The notes beneath the pieces were generated by a model, which was not told where the DNA came from, made no database searches, and saw only the letters and a list, made by a program, of their open reading frames with translations. From an uncultured Bacilli bacterium (GTDB taxonomy: Bacteria; Bacillota_I; Bacilli_A; RF39; UBA660): a stretch of DNA of 56,008 bases. Location: positions 1 to 56,008 of the forward strand of contig CAJUHL010000007.1 of assembly GCA_910586425.1 (NCBI GenBank), read 5' to 3'. Both the position numbers and the translations under genes were made by a program. This document shows positions 1 through 8,984 of the stretch, piece by piece (the first letter of the stretch is position 1; every line of letters begins with the position of its first letter).

Positions 1-11
1 ATTCAACCACT

Positions 12-72
12 AAAAAGAGGGCTTACCCCCCCCCGTTTACAATTTGCAAATATTCTTTTTTCTACCTGTAAA
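12..72 (-). repeat. G-tract hairpin repeat, copy 1
   Basis: On the minus strand this holds an inverted repeat (GTTTACA ... TGTAAAC), a run of nine G, then TAAG, CCC and TCTTTTT. The G run can pair with CCC to give a short terminator-like hairpin, and it lies just 3' of the nucleotidyltransferase gene. A second copy with the same order of parts lies at 13009-13075. The palindrome ATTTGCAAAT occurs in both. The parts are seen directly; terminator function is inferred. Confidence 0.6.
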
Positions 73-122
73 CCATACTATGATTCTTTTTCTATTCCAT
101 GGTAACATAATATCCATTTTGC

Positions 123-1028
123 TTAAATATTGCCTTTCCATAATGGAACTGGATATTTCAAATCCTTACAATAGGTTGCAAGTTTTGTCTCGACAAATGC
201 CCTATCTTCTTGATATGTCATTCCAAACCATTCATCATGAGTTGGCAATACTTTTACATTTATTTTATTTTCTTTTATCATACTTTCTACAATATCAGGT
301 AATAAAAATTCCTCTTTTTCGATTTCTTTTAAATTCTGTAAAAAGTTTCCAAATTGTAACTCTAATTCTTCAAAAATAGTTGGCATAAATCCCCATAAAT
401 TTAATGAACAATATGCATCTAAATCCAAATGCAGTATTTCGCCATTCAAAAGTGTTCCGACTGCTTGATCATCTTTTCGTTCAATTTGAAAAGTTTCTTT
501 AATTTCTAATAAATGCATATTAGAATCCACTTGACAAATCCCACGATTGACTCCTCCATTTTCACTTAATGTATTTTTGAGAAAAAAACCTGCCATACAA
601 TAATCCTTGTGTCCTTGTTGAGTAAAAGAATTGATTTTGCTAAAAATTTCACTACCATAATAGTCATCAGCGTTCACAACAATAAAAGGTTCTTTTACAA
701 CATCTTTACAACATAAAATAGCGTGTCCTGTCCCCCATGGTTTGGTTCTTTCAGGGAAAGAAAAGCCAGCAGGAATCATTTTGACATCCTGATAAACAAA
801 TTGTAATTCTAAATCTGTAGGTAGGTTCTGAAAATGCGCTTGCATCAAATCAGTCAATTCTTCACGAATGATAATCACTACCTTGCGAATTCCTGCTTGA
901 TATGCATCATAAATAGAATAATCCATAATCCACTCTAAAGATGGTCCAACACCTGTCATTTGCTTGGTGCCACCTTTGTATCTACTTCCAAATCCAGCAG
1001 CCATAATAATAAGTGTATTTGTTTTCAT
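123..1028 (-). CDS. Sugar-phosphate nucleotidyltransferase-like protein
   Basis: This 301-residue protein has a glycosyltransferase-A type nucleotidyltransferase fold. The N-terminal MAAGFGSRYKGGTKQM segment (residues 9-24) matches the NTP-binding loop of the family, and NADDYYG (residues 119-125) supplies the metal-binding acidic pair. It probably transfers a nucleotidyl group to a sugar or polyol phosphate in the cytosol; the substrate cannot be read from sequence. The start is supported by AAAGGAG upstream. It is the last gene of a run mutS, small membrane protein, this gene, with gaps of 9 and 15 bases, so cotranscription is likely. Confidence 0.8.
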   Translation of the reverse strand: MKTNTLIIMAAGFGSRYKGGTKQMTGVGPSLEWIMDYSIYDAYQAGIRKVVIIIREELTDLMQAHFQNLPTDLELQFVYQDVKMIPAGFSFPERTKPWGTGHAILCCKDVVKEPFIVVNADDYYGSEIFSKINSFTQQGHKDYCMAGFFLKNTLSENGGVNRGICQVDSNMHLLEIKETFQIERKDDQAVGTLLNGEILHLDLDAYCSLNLWGFMPTIFEELELQFGNFLQNLKEIEKEEFLLPDIVESMIKENKINVKVLPTHDEWFGMTYQEDRAFVETKLATYCKDLKYPVPLWKGNI

Positions 1029-1043
1029 AAAATCGAATCTCCT

Positions 1044-1436
1044 TTACGGTTCTATATAAGCTTCTCCCTCACCATGGGCAATCGCAACAATGATCCAAAT
1101 AAGTAAATAAATCCACATGACAATGAGTAAAGCCCATCCAACAATTGGGACAATCAAACACAAAATCCATGCATAAGGATACCCATAGATTTCTTTTCCA
1201 GGGGCATTTAACTTAAGTGCTACACTACAAAGCATTTGTACCATAAAGATTATTAATAATAGAAAGACTGGGAAAAAGAAACAAAGGGCTGCTACCATCC
1301 AATAAAGATAATTACGATACCATGCAGACTTTTTATATAAATTTAAGAAGTGGGCAAGTGCAAATCCATAAAAGCCTTGTGTTATCAATAATAATACTAA
1401 ATTAACAAACCAATTTTCACGTTTTAATAAGCTCAT
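1044..1436 (-). CDS. Small polytopic membrane protein, function unknown
   Basis: This 130-residue protein is dominated by hydrophobic stretches: about residues 10-30, 45-75 and 88-122. That suggests three or four membrane segments with a short acidic tail (GEGEAYIEP). I do not recognise a named domain. It lies 9 bases after mutS and 15 before the nucleotidyltransferase gene, on the same strand, which suggests a shared transcript but not a shared function. Confidence 0.7.
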   Translation of the reverse strand: MSLLKRENWFVNLVLLLITQGFYGFALAHFLNLYKKSAWYRNYLYWMVAALCFFFPVFLLLIIFMVQMLCSVALKLNAPGKEIYGYPYAWILCLIVPIVGWALLIVMWIYLLIWIIVAIAHGEGEAYIEP

Positions 1437-1445
1437 TATTTCCTC

Positions 1446-3980
1446 CTATTTTTGTTGATTTTTCCATTCATACAATTGATTTAACGCTTCTAATGGCGTC
1501 ATTTCTAAAACATTCAGTTGTTTTAATTCTTCTTCTATTTTGGAAGTTGGTGCCATCAGGGATTCTAATGGCAAGGATTCCTGTATTTTAACTTCCCTTT
1601 TTTGTTCTTTGGTTTCATAGATACTTAAAATTTGATCCGCTCTTTCAATTAAAGTTTTGGGTAACCCCGCTAAAGATGCAACATGAATTCCATAACTTTT
1701 ATCAATACTTCCTTCTTTTATTTTATGTAAAAAAGTCAGCGATCCATTTTCTTCATGCGCACTAACATGCACATTTTTTAAATGGCTCAATGTAGTGTCC
1801 AAATCCGTCAATTCATGATAGTGGGTAGAAAAGAATGTTTTACAACCAATTTTTTCATGAATATATTCAATAATGGACTGTGCCAAAGCCATGCCATCAA
1901 AGGTTGCAGTCCCACGTCCAAGTTCATCAAATAAAATCAAACTATGTTCTGTGGCATTCTGAAGCGCATAATTGGCTTCATTCATTTCTACCATAAACGT
2001 AGATTCACCACTTACCAAATCATCACTGGCGCCAATTCTGGTAAAAATGGCATCAAATATTGGTAAATGTGCTTCTTTGGCAGGAACAAAACAACCAATT
2101 TGAGCCATAATGACTGTGATGGCAATTTGTCGCATGTAAGTAGATTTCCCTGCCATATTCGGACCTGTAATCAATAAAATATTGGTATTTTCATCCATTA
2201 CAATATCATTGGAAACGAATTCCGTTTGCAAAACTTTTTCCACAACGGGATGCCTTCCTTCGATAATACGAACACAACTAGTATCATTTAATTCAGGTCT
2301 CACATAGTTGTTTTCTTCTGTAACTGTTGCAAAAGCTTGTAATACGTCAATTTCACTAATGATTTTAGCAATTTCTTGTAGTTTAGGAATATAAACCTGA
2401 ATTTGTTCTCGAATCTGTGTAAACAATTCATATTCTAAATCAATAATTTTTTCTTCTGCATTCAATATCAAAGCTTCTTTTTCTTTTAAAATAGGGCTGA
2501 TATATCGTTCACAATTACTTAATGTTTGTCTTCTTTCATAACCATATTCCTCTTTGATGAAGTTGGTATTTCCCTTGGATACTTCAATATAGTATCCAAA
2601 CACACGATTGTATCCTACTTTTAAGTTTTTAATTCCTGTTCGTTCTTTTTCTTCTGCCTCAAATCGGGCAATAAATTCTTTCCCACCCTTACGCAAATCT
2701 TTTAATTCATCCAATTCTTGATGATAACCTTCTTTGATGAGATAACCTTCTTTGATGGACAATGGTGGATTTTCATAAATACTTTTTTCCAGTAATTCGT
2801 ATAACTCATTCATGGGCTCAAAAGTTTTATAAAAATGAATTTTGGATAAAATCTCCTTGATTTGTGGTAAGACTTTTAATGATATTTTCAATTGTAATAA
2901 ATCTTTGGCATTGGCATTCCCAAAAGCAATACGTCCACTCAAACGTTCTAAATCATATACTTCAAATAGTAATTTACACAAATCATCTTTTACAATAAAT
3001 TCTTTCAGTAATGTTTCTACCATGTCATAGCGTCTATTAATATCTTCTTTATGAATCAATGGACTTTCAATCATTTGTCTTAACATTCTTGATCCCATTG
3101 CAGTTTTGGTTCGATCCAGAAGCCAAATCAAAGAATAATTACGTTGTTTGAGTCGCAAAGTTTCTGTTAATTCTAAATTTCGTTTGGTATGGATATCCAT
3201 TTTCAAATAATTTTTATGTTCTAAAATAATTGGTTTCATAAGATGCGCTAAACTTCTTTTTTGCGTATGGGTAATATATGTTAATAAATGTTGGATGGTT
3301 TCTATATACCTTACATCATTCAGTTCTTGATAAATAGACTGGTATCCTTCTTTTTCTACTTCATCTGTAACAGTTACTGTAATCTTAAATTGATTTTTTA
3401 AAATAGATAGAATGGTTTTATCCACTTTACTTGATACAATCACTTCTTTTAAACCGAAACTAACTACCTGGCTGATTAATGTAGATATATTATGTTCTAC
3501 CATAGTCACAAATAATTCGCCTGTTGTAATATCAGTATATGATATGGTATATGCATGTTGAAAATCCAAAATATTTCCAATATAGTTATTTTCATATTCT
3601 TTTAAGAATTCATAATCCATCATCGTTCCTTTACTGATGATTTGAATGATATCTCGTTTGACAATCCCTTTTACTTTTTTCGCATCTTCTAATTGTTCTA
3701 CAATCCCTACTTTATATCCTTTTTCCACCAATTTTTCAATATATACATTAGCGGCATGATGTGGAATTCCACACATAGGTATTTTTTCTTCTAATCCTGC
3801 ATTTTTACTTGTTAAGGTAAGTTCTAATTCTCTTGAAATTTGAATGGCATCTTCAAAAAACATTTCATAGAAATCCCCCAAGCGGAAAAAAATGATGACA
3901 TCTTCATTTTGTTCTTTCAATTCTAAATATTGCTTCATCGCAGGGGTAACCTTATTCATATCTACTTCACTACGTTTCAT
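1446..3980 (-). CDS. mutS: DNA mismatch repair ATPase MutS
   Basis: MutS recognises mismatches and small loops and uses ATP to recruit MutL. The 844-residue product is of normal length. The N-terminal mismatch-reading segment carries the Phe-x-Glu motif (FYE in RLGDFYEMF). The C-terminal ATPase has Walker A GPNMAGKS (near residue 606) and Walker B LILFDELGRGT, followed by the STHYHEL switch. I start it at MKRSEV because AAGGTGG sits six bases upstream of that ATG; a longer in-frame start at 4001 would place this ribosome site inside the gene. No mutL is in the window. An 18-base tandem duplication at 2723-2758 doubles six codons (IKEGYL, IKEGYH) in the core region. Confidence 0.98.
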   Translation of the reverse strand: MKRSEVDMNKVTPAMKQYLELKEQNEDVIIFFRLGDFYEMFFEDAIQISRELELTLTSKNAGLEEKIPMCGIPHHAANVYIEKLVEKGYKVGIVEQLEDAKKVKGIVKRDIIQIISKGTMMDYEFLKEYENNYIGNILDFQHAYTISYTDITTGELFVTMVEHNISTLISQVVSFGLKEVIVSSKVDKTILSILKNQFKITVTVTDEVEKEGYQSIYQELNDVRYIETIQHLLTYITHTQKRSLAHLMKPIILEHKNYLKMDIHTKRNLELTETLRLKQRNYSLIWLLDRTKTAMGSRMLRQMIESPLIHKEDINRRYDMVETLLKEFIVKDDLCKLLFEVYDLERLSGRIAFGNANAKDLLQLKISLKVLPQIKEILSKIHFYKTFEPMNELYELLEKSIYENPPLSIKEGYLIKEGYHQELDELKDLRKGGKEFIARFEAEEKERTGIKNLKVGYNRVFGYYIEVSKGNTNFIKEEYGYERRQTLSNCERYISPILKEKEALILNAEEKIIDLEYELFTQIREQIQVYIPKLQEIAKIISEIDVLQAFATVTEENNYVRPELNDTSCVRIIEGRHPVVEKVLQTEFVSNDIVMDENTNILLITGPNMAGKSTYMRQIAITVIMAQIGCFVPAKEAHLPIFDAIFTRIGASDDLVSGESTFMVEMNEANYALQNATEHSLILFDELGRGTATFDGMALAQSIIEYIHEKIGCKTFFSTHYHELTDLDTTLSHLKNVHVSAHEENGSLTFLHKIKEGSIDKSYGIHVASLAGLPKTLIERADQILSIYETKEQKREVKIQESLPLESLMAPTSKIEEELKQLNVLEMTPLEALNQLYEWKNQQK

Positions 3981-4008
3981 TGAAACCACCTTCATATACA
4001 TATTTTAC

Positions 4009-4050
4009 CAAAAAAAAGAATAGAAGTCTATGGATATGTAAGACTTCTAT
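4009..4050 (-). terminator. Intrinsic terminator after the 89-residue gene
   Basis: A perfect 10-bp stem (4020-4029 with 4041-4050, loop 11) is followed on the minus strand by TCTTTTTTTT. The stem overlaps the stop codon of the gene ending at 4047, and it separates that gene from mutS. Confidence 0.85.
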
Positions 4051-4316
4051 TTGTGATATTCTTTATTTTTAAGATTTTGTAAATAAGCATATCGTTCTTC
4101 ATAATGAATGCTCGGTTTGGACATTTCAACTACGGAAGATAAATTTTCAAGTTCCGAATGATTCCAAACCATTTGATATTCTGTTGTATTTAATTCTTCT
4201 TCTAAAGATTCCATTAATTCATCAGGAGATATTCCTATCGCAATTTTTTGCTGATACTCTATCATCCAGCTAGGAATAGTCTGACTGGTACTGCATTCTT
4301 CTAATATTCGATTCAT
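4047..4316 (-). CDS. Small acidic protein, unknown
   Basis: This 89-residue soluble protein is rich in Glu (MESLEEELNT near residues 35-44), with no signal peptide and no membrane segment. I do not recognise a family. GGAG lies about seven bases before the start. It has its own strong terminator. The codon use resembles its neighbours, so I treat it as a real gene of unknown function. Confidence 0.6.
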   Translation of the reverse strand: MNRILEECSTSQTIPSWMIEYQQKIAIGISPDELMESLEEELNTTEYQMVWNHSELENLSSVVEMSKPSIHYEERYAYLQNLKNKEYHK

Positions 4317-4394
4317 TTCATTGCTCCATTCATTTGCTTATTTATTATAGTCCCTTTTTTCCGTTTGTCAATTTTTCACCGATGAAATGTATTT

Positions 4395-5216
4395 TTACAG
4401 TTTTATATCATAATCGTCTAAAAAATGGTATTTTTCTTTTTCATTATGATAGCCTATGATTGTATTTAAATTTACATTTTCCACACTTCTAAAAAGATTA
4501 ATATCTATATTGGGATTGATTTTTTTATAATCTTTTATAAATTCTTTTATCTCTTTTCTTTTAGAGGACAAATTTTCTGTATTTTCCGTCAATCGACAAG
4601 CACAGTTTAAAAATTGTAACTGATGAGTGTTTTTCCAACTGATGATGTCCTGTTCTTTCACAAAGTATAAAGGTCGAATCAGTTCCATATCATTAAAATT
4701 GGTACTATGTAATTTAGGGAGCATTGTTTTAAACTCAGCACCGTAAAATAGACTGATAAGAATGGTTTCTACTACATCATCAAAATGATGTCCTAGCGCA
4801 ATTTTATTACAACCCATTTCTTGTGCTTTACTATAAAGGCATCCCCTACGCATACGAGCGCACAAGTAGCAAGGATTCCCTTCGATATGGTCTGTTACTT
4901 CAAAGATATTACTTTCAAAAATTTGAATTGGAATATTTAATTTTTTGGCATTTTCTTCGATGAGTTTTCGATTTTGTGGATGATATCCAGGATCCATTAC
5001 CAGATAAATTACCTCAAAAGGTATTTGTCCATGCCGGTTTAATTCTTGCATACATTTGGCTAAAATAAATGAATCTTTACCACCACTGATACAAACTGCA
5101 ATCTTATCGCCTGCTTGAATGAGTTGGTATTCTTTTACAGCTTTTATAAATTTACTCCATATTTCTTTCCGATATTTTTTTATGATACTTTTTTCGACTT
5201 CTCTATAAAATTCCAT
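4395..5216 (-). CDS. ttcA: TtcA-family tRNA thiolation ATPase
   Basis: TtcA-family enzymes adenylate and thiolate cytidine in the tRNA anticodon loop, using an Fe-S centre. The PP-loop motif SGGKDS is at residues 44-49. The paired cysteines PCYLCAR (C116, C119) and the following GHHFDDVVET are typical of TtcA. A third cysteine pair, NCAC, lies near residue 204 and may complete the cluster site. The length of 273 is slightly shorter than E. coli TtcA, as is common in Firmicutes. TilS is the alternative in the same superfamily, but TilS lacks the CxxC pair. The exact tRNA target is inferred. Confidence 0.85.
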   Translation of the reverse strand: MEFYREVEKSIIKKYRKEIWSKFIKAVKEYQLIQAGDKIAVCISGGKDSFILAKCMQELNRHGQIPFEVIYLVMDPGYHPQNRKLIEENAKKLNIPIQIFESNIFEVTDHIEGNPCYLCARMRRGCLYSKAQEMGCNKIALGHHFDDVVETILISLFYGAEFKTMLPKLHSTNFNDMELIRPLYFVKEQDIISWKNTHQLQFLNCACRLTENTENLSSKRKEIKEFIKDYKKINPNIDINLFRSVENVNLNTIIGYHNEKEKYHFLDDYDIKL

Positions 5217-5270
5217 CTACATCACCAAAGTTATTATATAATAAATCGAAAGGAATGAATAGTTTATGAC

Positions 5271-5305
5271 TCAAAAAACTGTCGGTTTAACCAACAGTTT
5301 TTTGA
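5271..5305 (-). terminator. Terminator-like stem at the M23 gene end
   Basis: A perfect 12-bp stem (5271-5282 with 5294-5305) with A/T-rich arms encloses the stop codon of the M23 gene. On the minus strand the descending arm contains TTTTTT. It can work in both directions. Confidence 0.75.
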
Positions 5306-6030
5306 TATACCCCAAATTGTGGAGTATCTGTGACAGTTCCGATGCCAACCAAAGCTAAATGGACTTTCCCAAAATCTCTTGTTTCAATGATTGGTGTATT
5401 CCATTTGGTATATCCTTTTAGTTCATAGGAAACTCCACCAAATTTGGATGGATTTAGTTTTCCTATAGAATTATCAAAATTAGTGCCATAACGAGCTGCT
5501 TTATTTAGTGGATACACTCTCCAACTTGTAATATTTTCACCTTGATTGGTTGGTGGTAAATTAACATATTTTGTTTCTTTAGATGGAATACTATATTCTG
5601 GTAGTTTTTCTTTACCAAGTGCATAGGCAGTTGGATCAATAAAGTTTCCATTTTTTAAAACCTCAAAATCCAAGTGCACGCCTGTTGCATATCCACTTTC
5701 TCCTTCGCTTGCAAATACTTGTCCTTCTTCTACAATATCTCCTTCTTTGATGTCAATGGAATTATATTTTAGATGATTATATCTGGATTGATATCCATCA
5801 TTATGTTCAATCCATACACGGTTTCCACCCCATTTTTGGGTAGAAGGATCTGTGGTTGGATTTATAATTTCTGAATCTGGATATTGGTTAATTACTTTGA
5901 TTACTTTTCCTTTTGAGTTTGCACGCACTTCTCGATTACCCACTTTTGAAATCAAATCAACACCTCTATGAAATCCACCTTCACGATTTCCATATGGGCT
6001 AGTTACACGTGCTTGTTCTAAAACTTCCAT
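5287..6030 (-). CDS. M23-family (LytM-like) peptidase with altered HxH motif
   Basis: M23 enzymes cleave peptidoglycan cross-bridges with a zinc ion held by HxxxD and HxH. Here HRGVD (near residue 22) supplies the first pair, and the fold's conserved YNHL is present. The usual HLHFEV is HLDFEV, so the second zinc histidine is Asp. Residues about 160-247 form an unknown C-terminal domain. There is no signal peptide: the protease fold begins at about residue 8, as in phage endolysins. AAGGAGG lies before the ATG. Phage origin is possible but not shown, since no holin or structural genes are adjacent. Confidence 0.85.
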   Translation of the reverse strand: MEVLEQARVTSPYGNREGGFHRGVDLISKVGNREVRANSKGKVIKVINQYPDSEIINPTTDPSTQKWGGNRVWIEHNDGYQSRYNHLKYNSIDIKEGDIVEEGQVFASEGESGYATGVHLDFEVLKNGNFIDPTAYALGKEKLPEYSIPSKETKYVNLPPTNQGENITSWRVYPLNKAARYGTNFDNSIGKLNPSKFGGVSYELKGYTKWNTPIIETRDFGKVHLALVGIGTVTDTPQFGVYQKTVG

Positions 6031-6175
6031 TCCTCTCCTCCTTCAAAAGAAATATAATTTCTTTTATTATATTATATGGGGAGAGCCAATTGAAAGCCAT
6101 AATAGTCACCCTGATATCTTTGGATTTTCAAAGATAATAATCATAGTAATCTTGGATTAGCATATATCTAAATTA

Positions 6176-6201
6176 TAAAAAACAGTTCAATATCGAACTG
6201 T
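6176..6201 (-). terminator. Terminator after the GNAT gene
   Basis: A 7-bp stem ACAGTTC/GAACTGT (6182-6188 with 6195-6201) is followed on the minus strand by six T. It lies just 3' of the acetyltransferase gene. Confidence 0.8.
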
Positions 6202-6218
6202 ATAATATGTTAAATTTT

Positions 6219-6827
6219 TTAAGAGTTTAATTTCTTTTCATATATATATCCTTGTTCTGGAATGATATCTCCACATTTATTTGGTTCACCATTTGGGATA
6301 GTTTTCTCGTACACTTTCTTACAATTAAGACTTTCATAAAATTTAAAATTGCAAGCTTCATCAGTTAATATTTGTAAACATTTGACATTATCTTCTTTTG
6401 CATATTCAAATATCTGTTGAAGCATCTTTTTTCCTAATCCTTTACCACGATAGTTTTTATTAAGAATAATGATACTTATTTCTCCATCAAATCTTTCCTG
6501 TAACTCTGCAGGAGTATAATCGTAATCACTATAATATTTCATTATAGCTTTTTTATCTTTTATTAGTGGACTATGCAGTAAAATTATTTTAATGATATGA
6601 TAAAATTTCTTCTTTATAATATGCTTGTTTGAGTTCCATTTGGCATAACCACAAAAACCTATTAACTTACCGTTATCTTTTTCTATAACCATAGTTTCTG
6701 TTTCTTCCAATATTTCAAGTAAATAAATCCAAGCGCACACGTTACCTTTCGCTTTAGAGAAAACTTTACCCAAGTCCCATTCATTTGCCAATAAACTAAC
6801 TGCTTGCTTCATTTCACTTAATTTCAT
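6219..6827 (-). CDS. GNAT-family N-acetyltransferase
   Basis: This is a single-domain 202-residue acetyltransferase. The acetyl-CoA loop is seen as NYRGKGLGKKML near residue 124 (the R/QxxGxG/A motif), followed by the ECLQILTDE-like strand and FYESLNCKKVYEKT, typical of the C-terminal GNAT strands. The acceptor substrate is unknown. GGTGGTG lies upstream of the start and a clear terminator follows. It is a stand-alone transcription unit. Confidence 0.85.
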   Translation of the reverse strand: MKLSEMKQAVSLLANEWDLGKVFSKAKGNVCAWIYLLEILEETETMVIEKDNGKLIGFCGYAKWNSNKHIIKKKFYHIIKIILLHSPLIKDKKAIMKYYSDYDYTPAELQERFDGEISIIILNKNYRGKGLGKKMLQQIFEYAKEDNVKCLQILTDEACNFKFYESLNCKKVYEKTIPNGEPNKCGDIIPEQGYIYEKKLNS

Positions 6828-7002
6828 ATTTTCACCACCAAAATAATTTTTTCAGTATTTTATTTTTATTTAGCAACATAAAGAAAAATGCTATGTTCAA
6901 GCTTTATATCAACATTTTTTAAAGTTGAAAATAATATAATTGTTGAAAAAAAACTACTGTAAATGATATCAATAGTTTTACTATTTCATAATATTTTTGG
7001 TT

Positions 7003-7518
7003 CTAAAGTTCTTCAAACGTTGATGTGATTTCGTTTGACATCAACCCATTATCATTCAGCCACTTAATAAAATAATTAATTATTTTATACTTTGTCAAGT
7101 TGCTCATTTTTGAACCATCTGCATATGAAACACAACTTATTTTGCTTTTGTTATTTAAAAACGCTATTTTTCCACTATTGTCAATTTTATATTGGATATC
7201 TACTAATTTGTTCTTATAATTTAATTTGAAATTATTTAATGAATTTTCTGATTCAAACTCAATATAATAATTTTTTGAACTTTGAGTATATGGACTTATT
7301 AATAACAGGTATCCAAATCCAAATAAGCCGCAAGCACACATTAATATAAATTCTAGATTAAAATTTAACAATCCATAAATGAAACCTATCGAAAATGCAA
7401 TTAATAATAAGAACATAATGATTATAACAATAATTGCACCCTTTCCAAATCTAGGTTTAATTTTTCCATTGACTAAATTGACTCCTAAAGTAATTCCAAC
7501 AACATTTCCAATGTTCAT
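7003..7518 (-). CDS. Two-TM membrane protein, unknown
   Basis: This 171-residue protein has an N-terminal hydrophobic stretch (IIVIIIMFLLLIAFSIGFIY) and a second one at about residues 55-75. A hydrophilic C-terminal half (YYIEFESENS onward) follows, probably a small beta-rich domain. I do not recognise a family. AAGGAGG precedes the start, and TATACT upstream is a plausible -10 element. Confidence 0.6.
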   Translation of the reverse strand: MNIGNVVGITLGVNLVNGKIKPRFGKGAIIVIIIMFLLLIAFSIGFIYGLLNFNLEFILMCACGLFGFGYLLLISPYTQSSKNYYIEFESENSLNNFKLNYKNKLVDIQYKIDNSGKIAFLNNKSKISCVSYADGSKMSNLTKYKIINYFIKWLNDNGLMSNEITSTFEEL

Positions 7519-7743
7519 TTTATTTACCTCCTTACTATAATTAGTATAACATATATAGTTGGAAATTTATATATTTTTTATAATGATTCTATTTTTACAA
7601 ATCCATTAAATAATAAGATATATTGTCAAGAAGCCATCAGATACATAAATTTTTACGAAAATAAAGTATGACTAAAACATATTACATGAAAGGATTTAAG
7701 GCATTCTCGTGCTGCCTTTTATGGAGAGGCTCATCAAATAGCA
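7519..7743. other. Intergenic stretch with a coding remnant
   Basis: No full gene is present. On the plus strand, 7690-7770 reads open after a TGA as KDLRHSRAAFYGEAHQ and on to a stop at 7768. It looks like the 3' end of a lost gene, with no start codon and no ribosome site. Its last bases merge into the repeat shared with 55322-55430. The source gene is unknown. Confidence 0.35.
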
Positions 7744-7840
7744 CATGATATTAATCGTTATACAACATAATTTATTAGGAGTTTTATTATATTTAAACAT
7801 TAAAAAAGCCTTTATTTTGAAAGGCTTATTTTTTTATAAG

Positions 7841-7843
<3 letters not shown>
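7744..7843. repeat. Repeat 3' of tRNA-Arg (partner at 55322-55430)
   Basis: About 100 bases here closely match 55322-55430. Both contain TGATATTA, CGTTAT, ATAATTTATTAGGAG, ATATTTAAACAT and the same terminator hairpin, and both end at the CCA of a tRNA gene (Arg here, Glu there). The similarity is well beyond the terminator itself. Confidence 0.75.
7802..7830 (-). terminator. tRNA-Arg terminator
   Basis: An 8-bp stem AAGCCTTT/AAAGGCTT (7806-7813 with 7820-7827) is followed by T runs on both strands, so it can end transcription in both directions. It lies 14 bases 3' of the tRNA. Confidence 0.85.
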
Positions 7844-7917
<74 letters not shown>

Positions 7918-7943
7918 AAATACGTTCTTTTAAGAACATATTC

Positions 7944-7972
7944 ATTATATAATAAAATATTTATTTATTCAA
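7944..7972 (-). promoter_or_regulatory. tRNA-Arg promoter
   Basis: TATAAT (7944-7949) lies 17 bases from TTGAAT (7967-7972), which overlaps the end of gerM. The tRNA-Glu/Asn promoter has the same TTATTATATAATGAA context around its -10. Confidence 0.75.
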
Positions 7973-8930
7973 TAGTTTTAATTACACTTTTATAAATTTC
8001 TTGGTCTTCTACATTGAATACAACCTCTCTTACATTGTAATTATCTCCTACCGATAAACTAATGGTATAAATTACTTCCTCTAATATATTTCGTTCATTC
8101 ATATCATTGAAAATATAAGAATTAAATGTTAAAAATAAAGAATCCACTTCCTGTTCAGTTGCCAATAACTTGGTATTACTATTTAAAAAGCTCATCAAAT
8201 TAGTGGTGTATAGATTAGAACTTGACAATTCATCTACAATAATTTTAATTTTATCACGATTGTCATTTACATATTTTGTAACAGGTACATAATATGTTTC
8301 CTCATTATATTTTCCAACATAATATATAGTTACTTGATTAATATCTTTATATGATTGTAAATCATATTCCTTATTAATTCCATAACTTCGATCTAATGTA
8401 CTTGGCAAATTAATACCTGAATGTGGTAATTTTGTTAATATATCTCCTTCTACATAAATAATGACATGGTTTACCCCTTCAATACTTGTTAAGGTATAAA
8501 CAATCGCTTCAATTACCTTTTCTTCATTTTCTTTTTTCATTTCCAATATATCTTTTGAAAAGTCAACCTTGATCAAACTATCTTCATAATGAATACTGCG
8601 TATTTTGGTATCGCTTGGAATGATGGCACGGAAGCCATTGGGTACCTTACTTTCCCCTTCTCCATTTTGTATTAATACATTTAATAAATTTCTTGCCTTT
8701 GTTTCAATATCAGCATTCGCATCCATTACCACTTTTGTACGTGCGACCATATCATTTGGATCCAATAAATAGATAGTCGATTTCTCTGCCATTTGATCTA
8801 CATACTCTACTTTACTAGGAATATTTTCTAATTGATTGATTTGCTGTTTTGGAATCAAATACAAAAGAAACAACGCAAATAATACAGCTGATGATAAAAT
8901 CATTCTCTTTTGACAAACACGTTTTACCAT
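7965..8930 (-). CDS. gerM: GerM-like sporulation protein (two GerMN domains)
   Basis: GerM is needed in Bacillus for spore envelope assembly and germination. The 321-residue product has an N-terminal membrane anchor (about residues 10-26) without a clear lipobox. Two GerMN-type repeats follow: about residues 50-175 (IYLLDPND ... FSKDILEM ... IEGVNHVIIYVEGD) and 190-320 (VTIYYVGK ... LFLTFNSYIFND ... VREVVFNVED). It follows gerE, with a sigma-E-like promoter in the gap, which fits GerM's known mother-cell expression. It is not the spoIID/cell-wall hydrolase type. Confidence 0.88.
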   Translation of the reverse strand: MVKRVCQKRMILSSAVLFALFLLYLIPKQQINQLENIPSKVEYVDQMAEKSTIYLLDPNDMVARTKVVMDANADIETKARNLLNVLIQNGEGESKVPNGFRAIIPSDTKIRSIHYEDSLIKVDFSKDILEMKKENEEKVIEAIVYTLTSIEGVNHVIIYVEGDILTKLPHSGINLPSTLDRSYGINKEYDLQSYKDINQVTIYYVGKYNEETYYVPVTKYVNDNRDKIKIIVDELSSSNLYTTNLMSFLNSNTKLLATEQEVDSLFLTFNSYIFNDMNERNILEEVIYTISLSVGDNYNVREVVFNVEDQEIYKSVIKTIE

Positions 8931-8947
8931 GAATCCACCTCTATTTA

Positions 8948-8976
8948 AATGTATGAAAAAAAACGCATTTTCATGC
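8948..8976 (-). promoter_or_regulatory. Sigma-E-like promoter of gerM
   Basis: CATACATT (8948-8955) matches the sigma-E -10 consensus. GCATGAA (8970-8976) lies 14 bases upstream as a fair -35. Part of it overlaps the gerE terminator. The assignment rests on the motif match and on the known regulation of GerM. Confidence 0.55.
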
Positions 8977-8984
8977 GATTTTTT
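8955..8984 (-). terminator. gerE terminator
   Basis: A CGCAT/ATGCG stem (8964-8968 with 8973-8977) with a 4-base loop is followed on the minus strand by a run of eight T. It lies between gerE and gerM. Confidence 0.75.
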
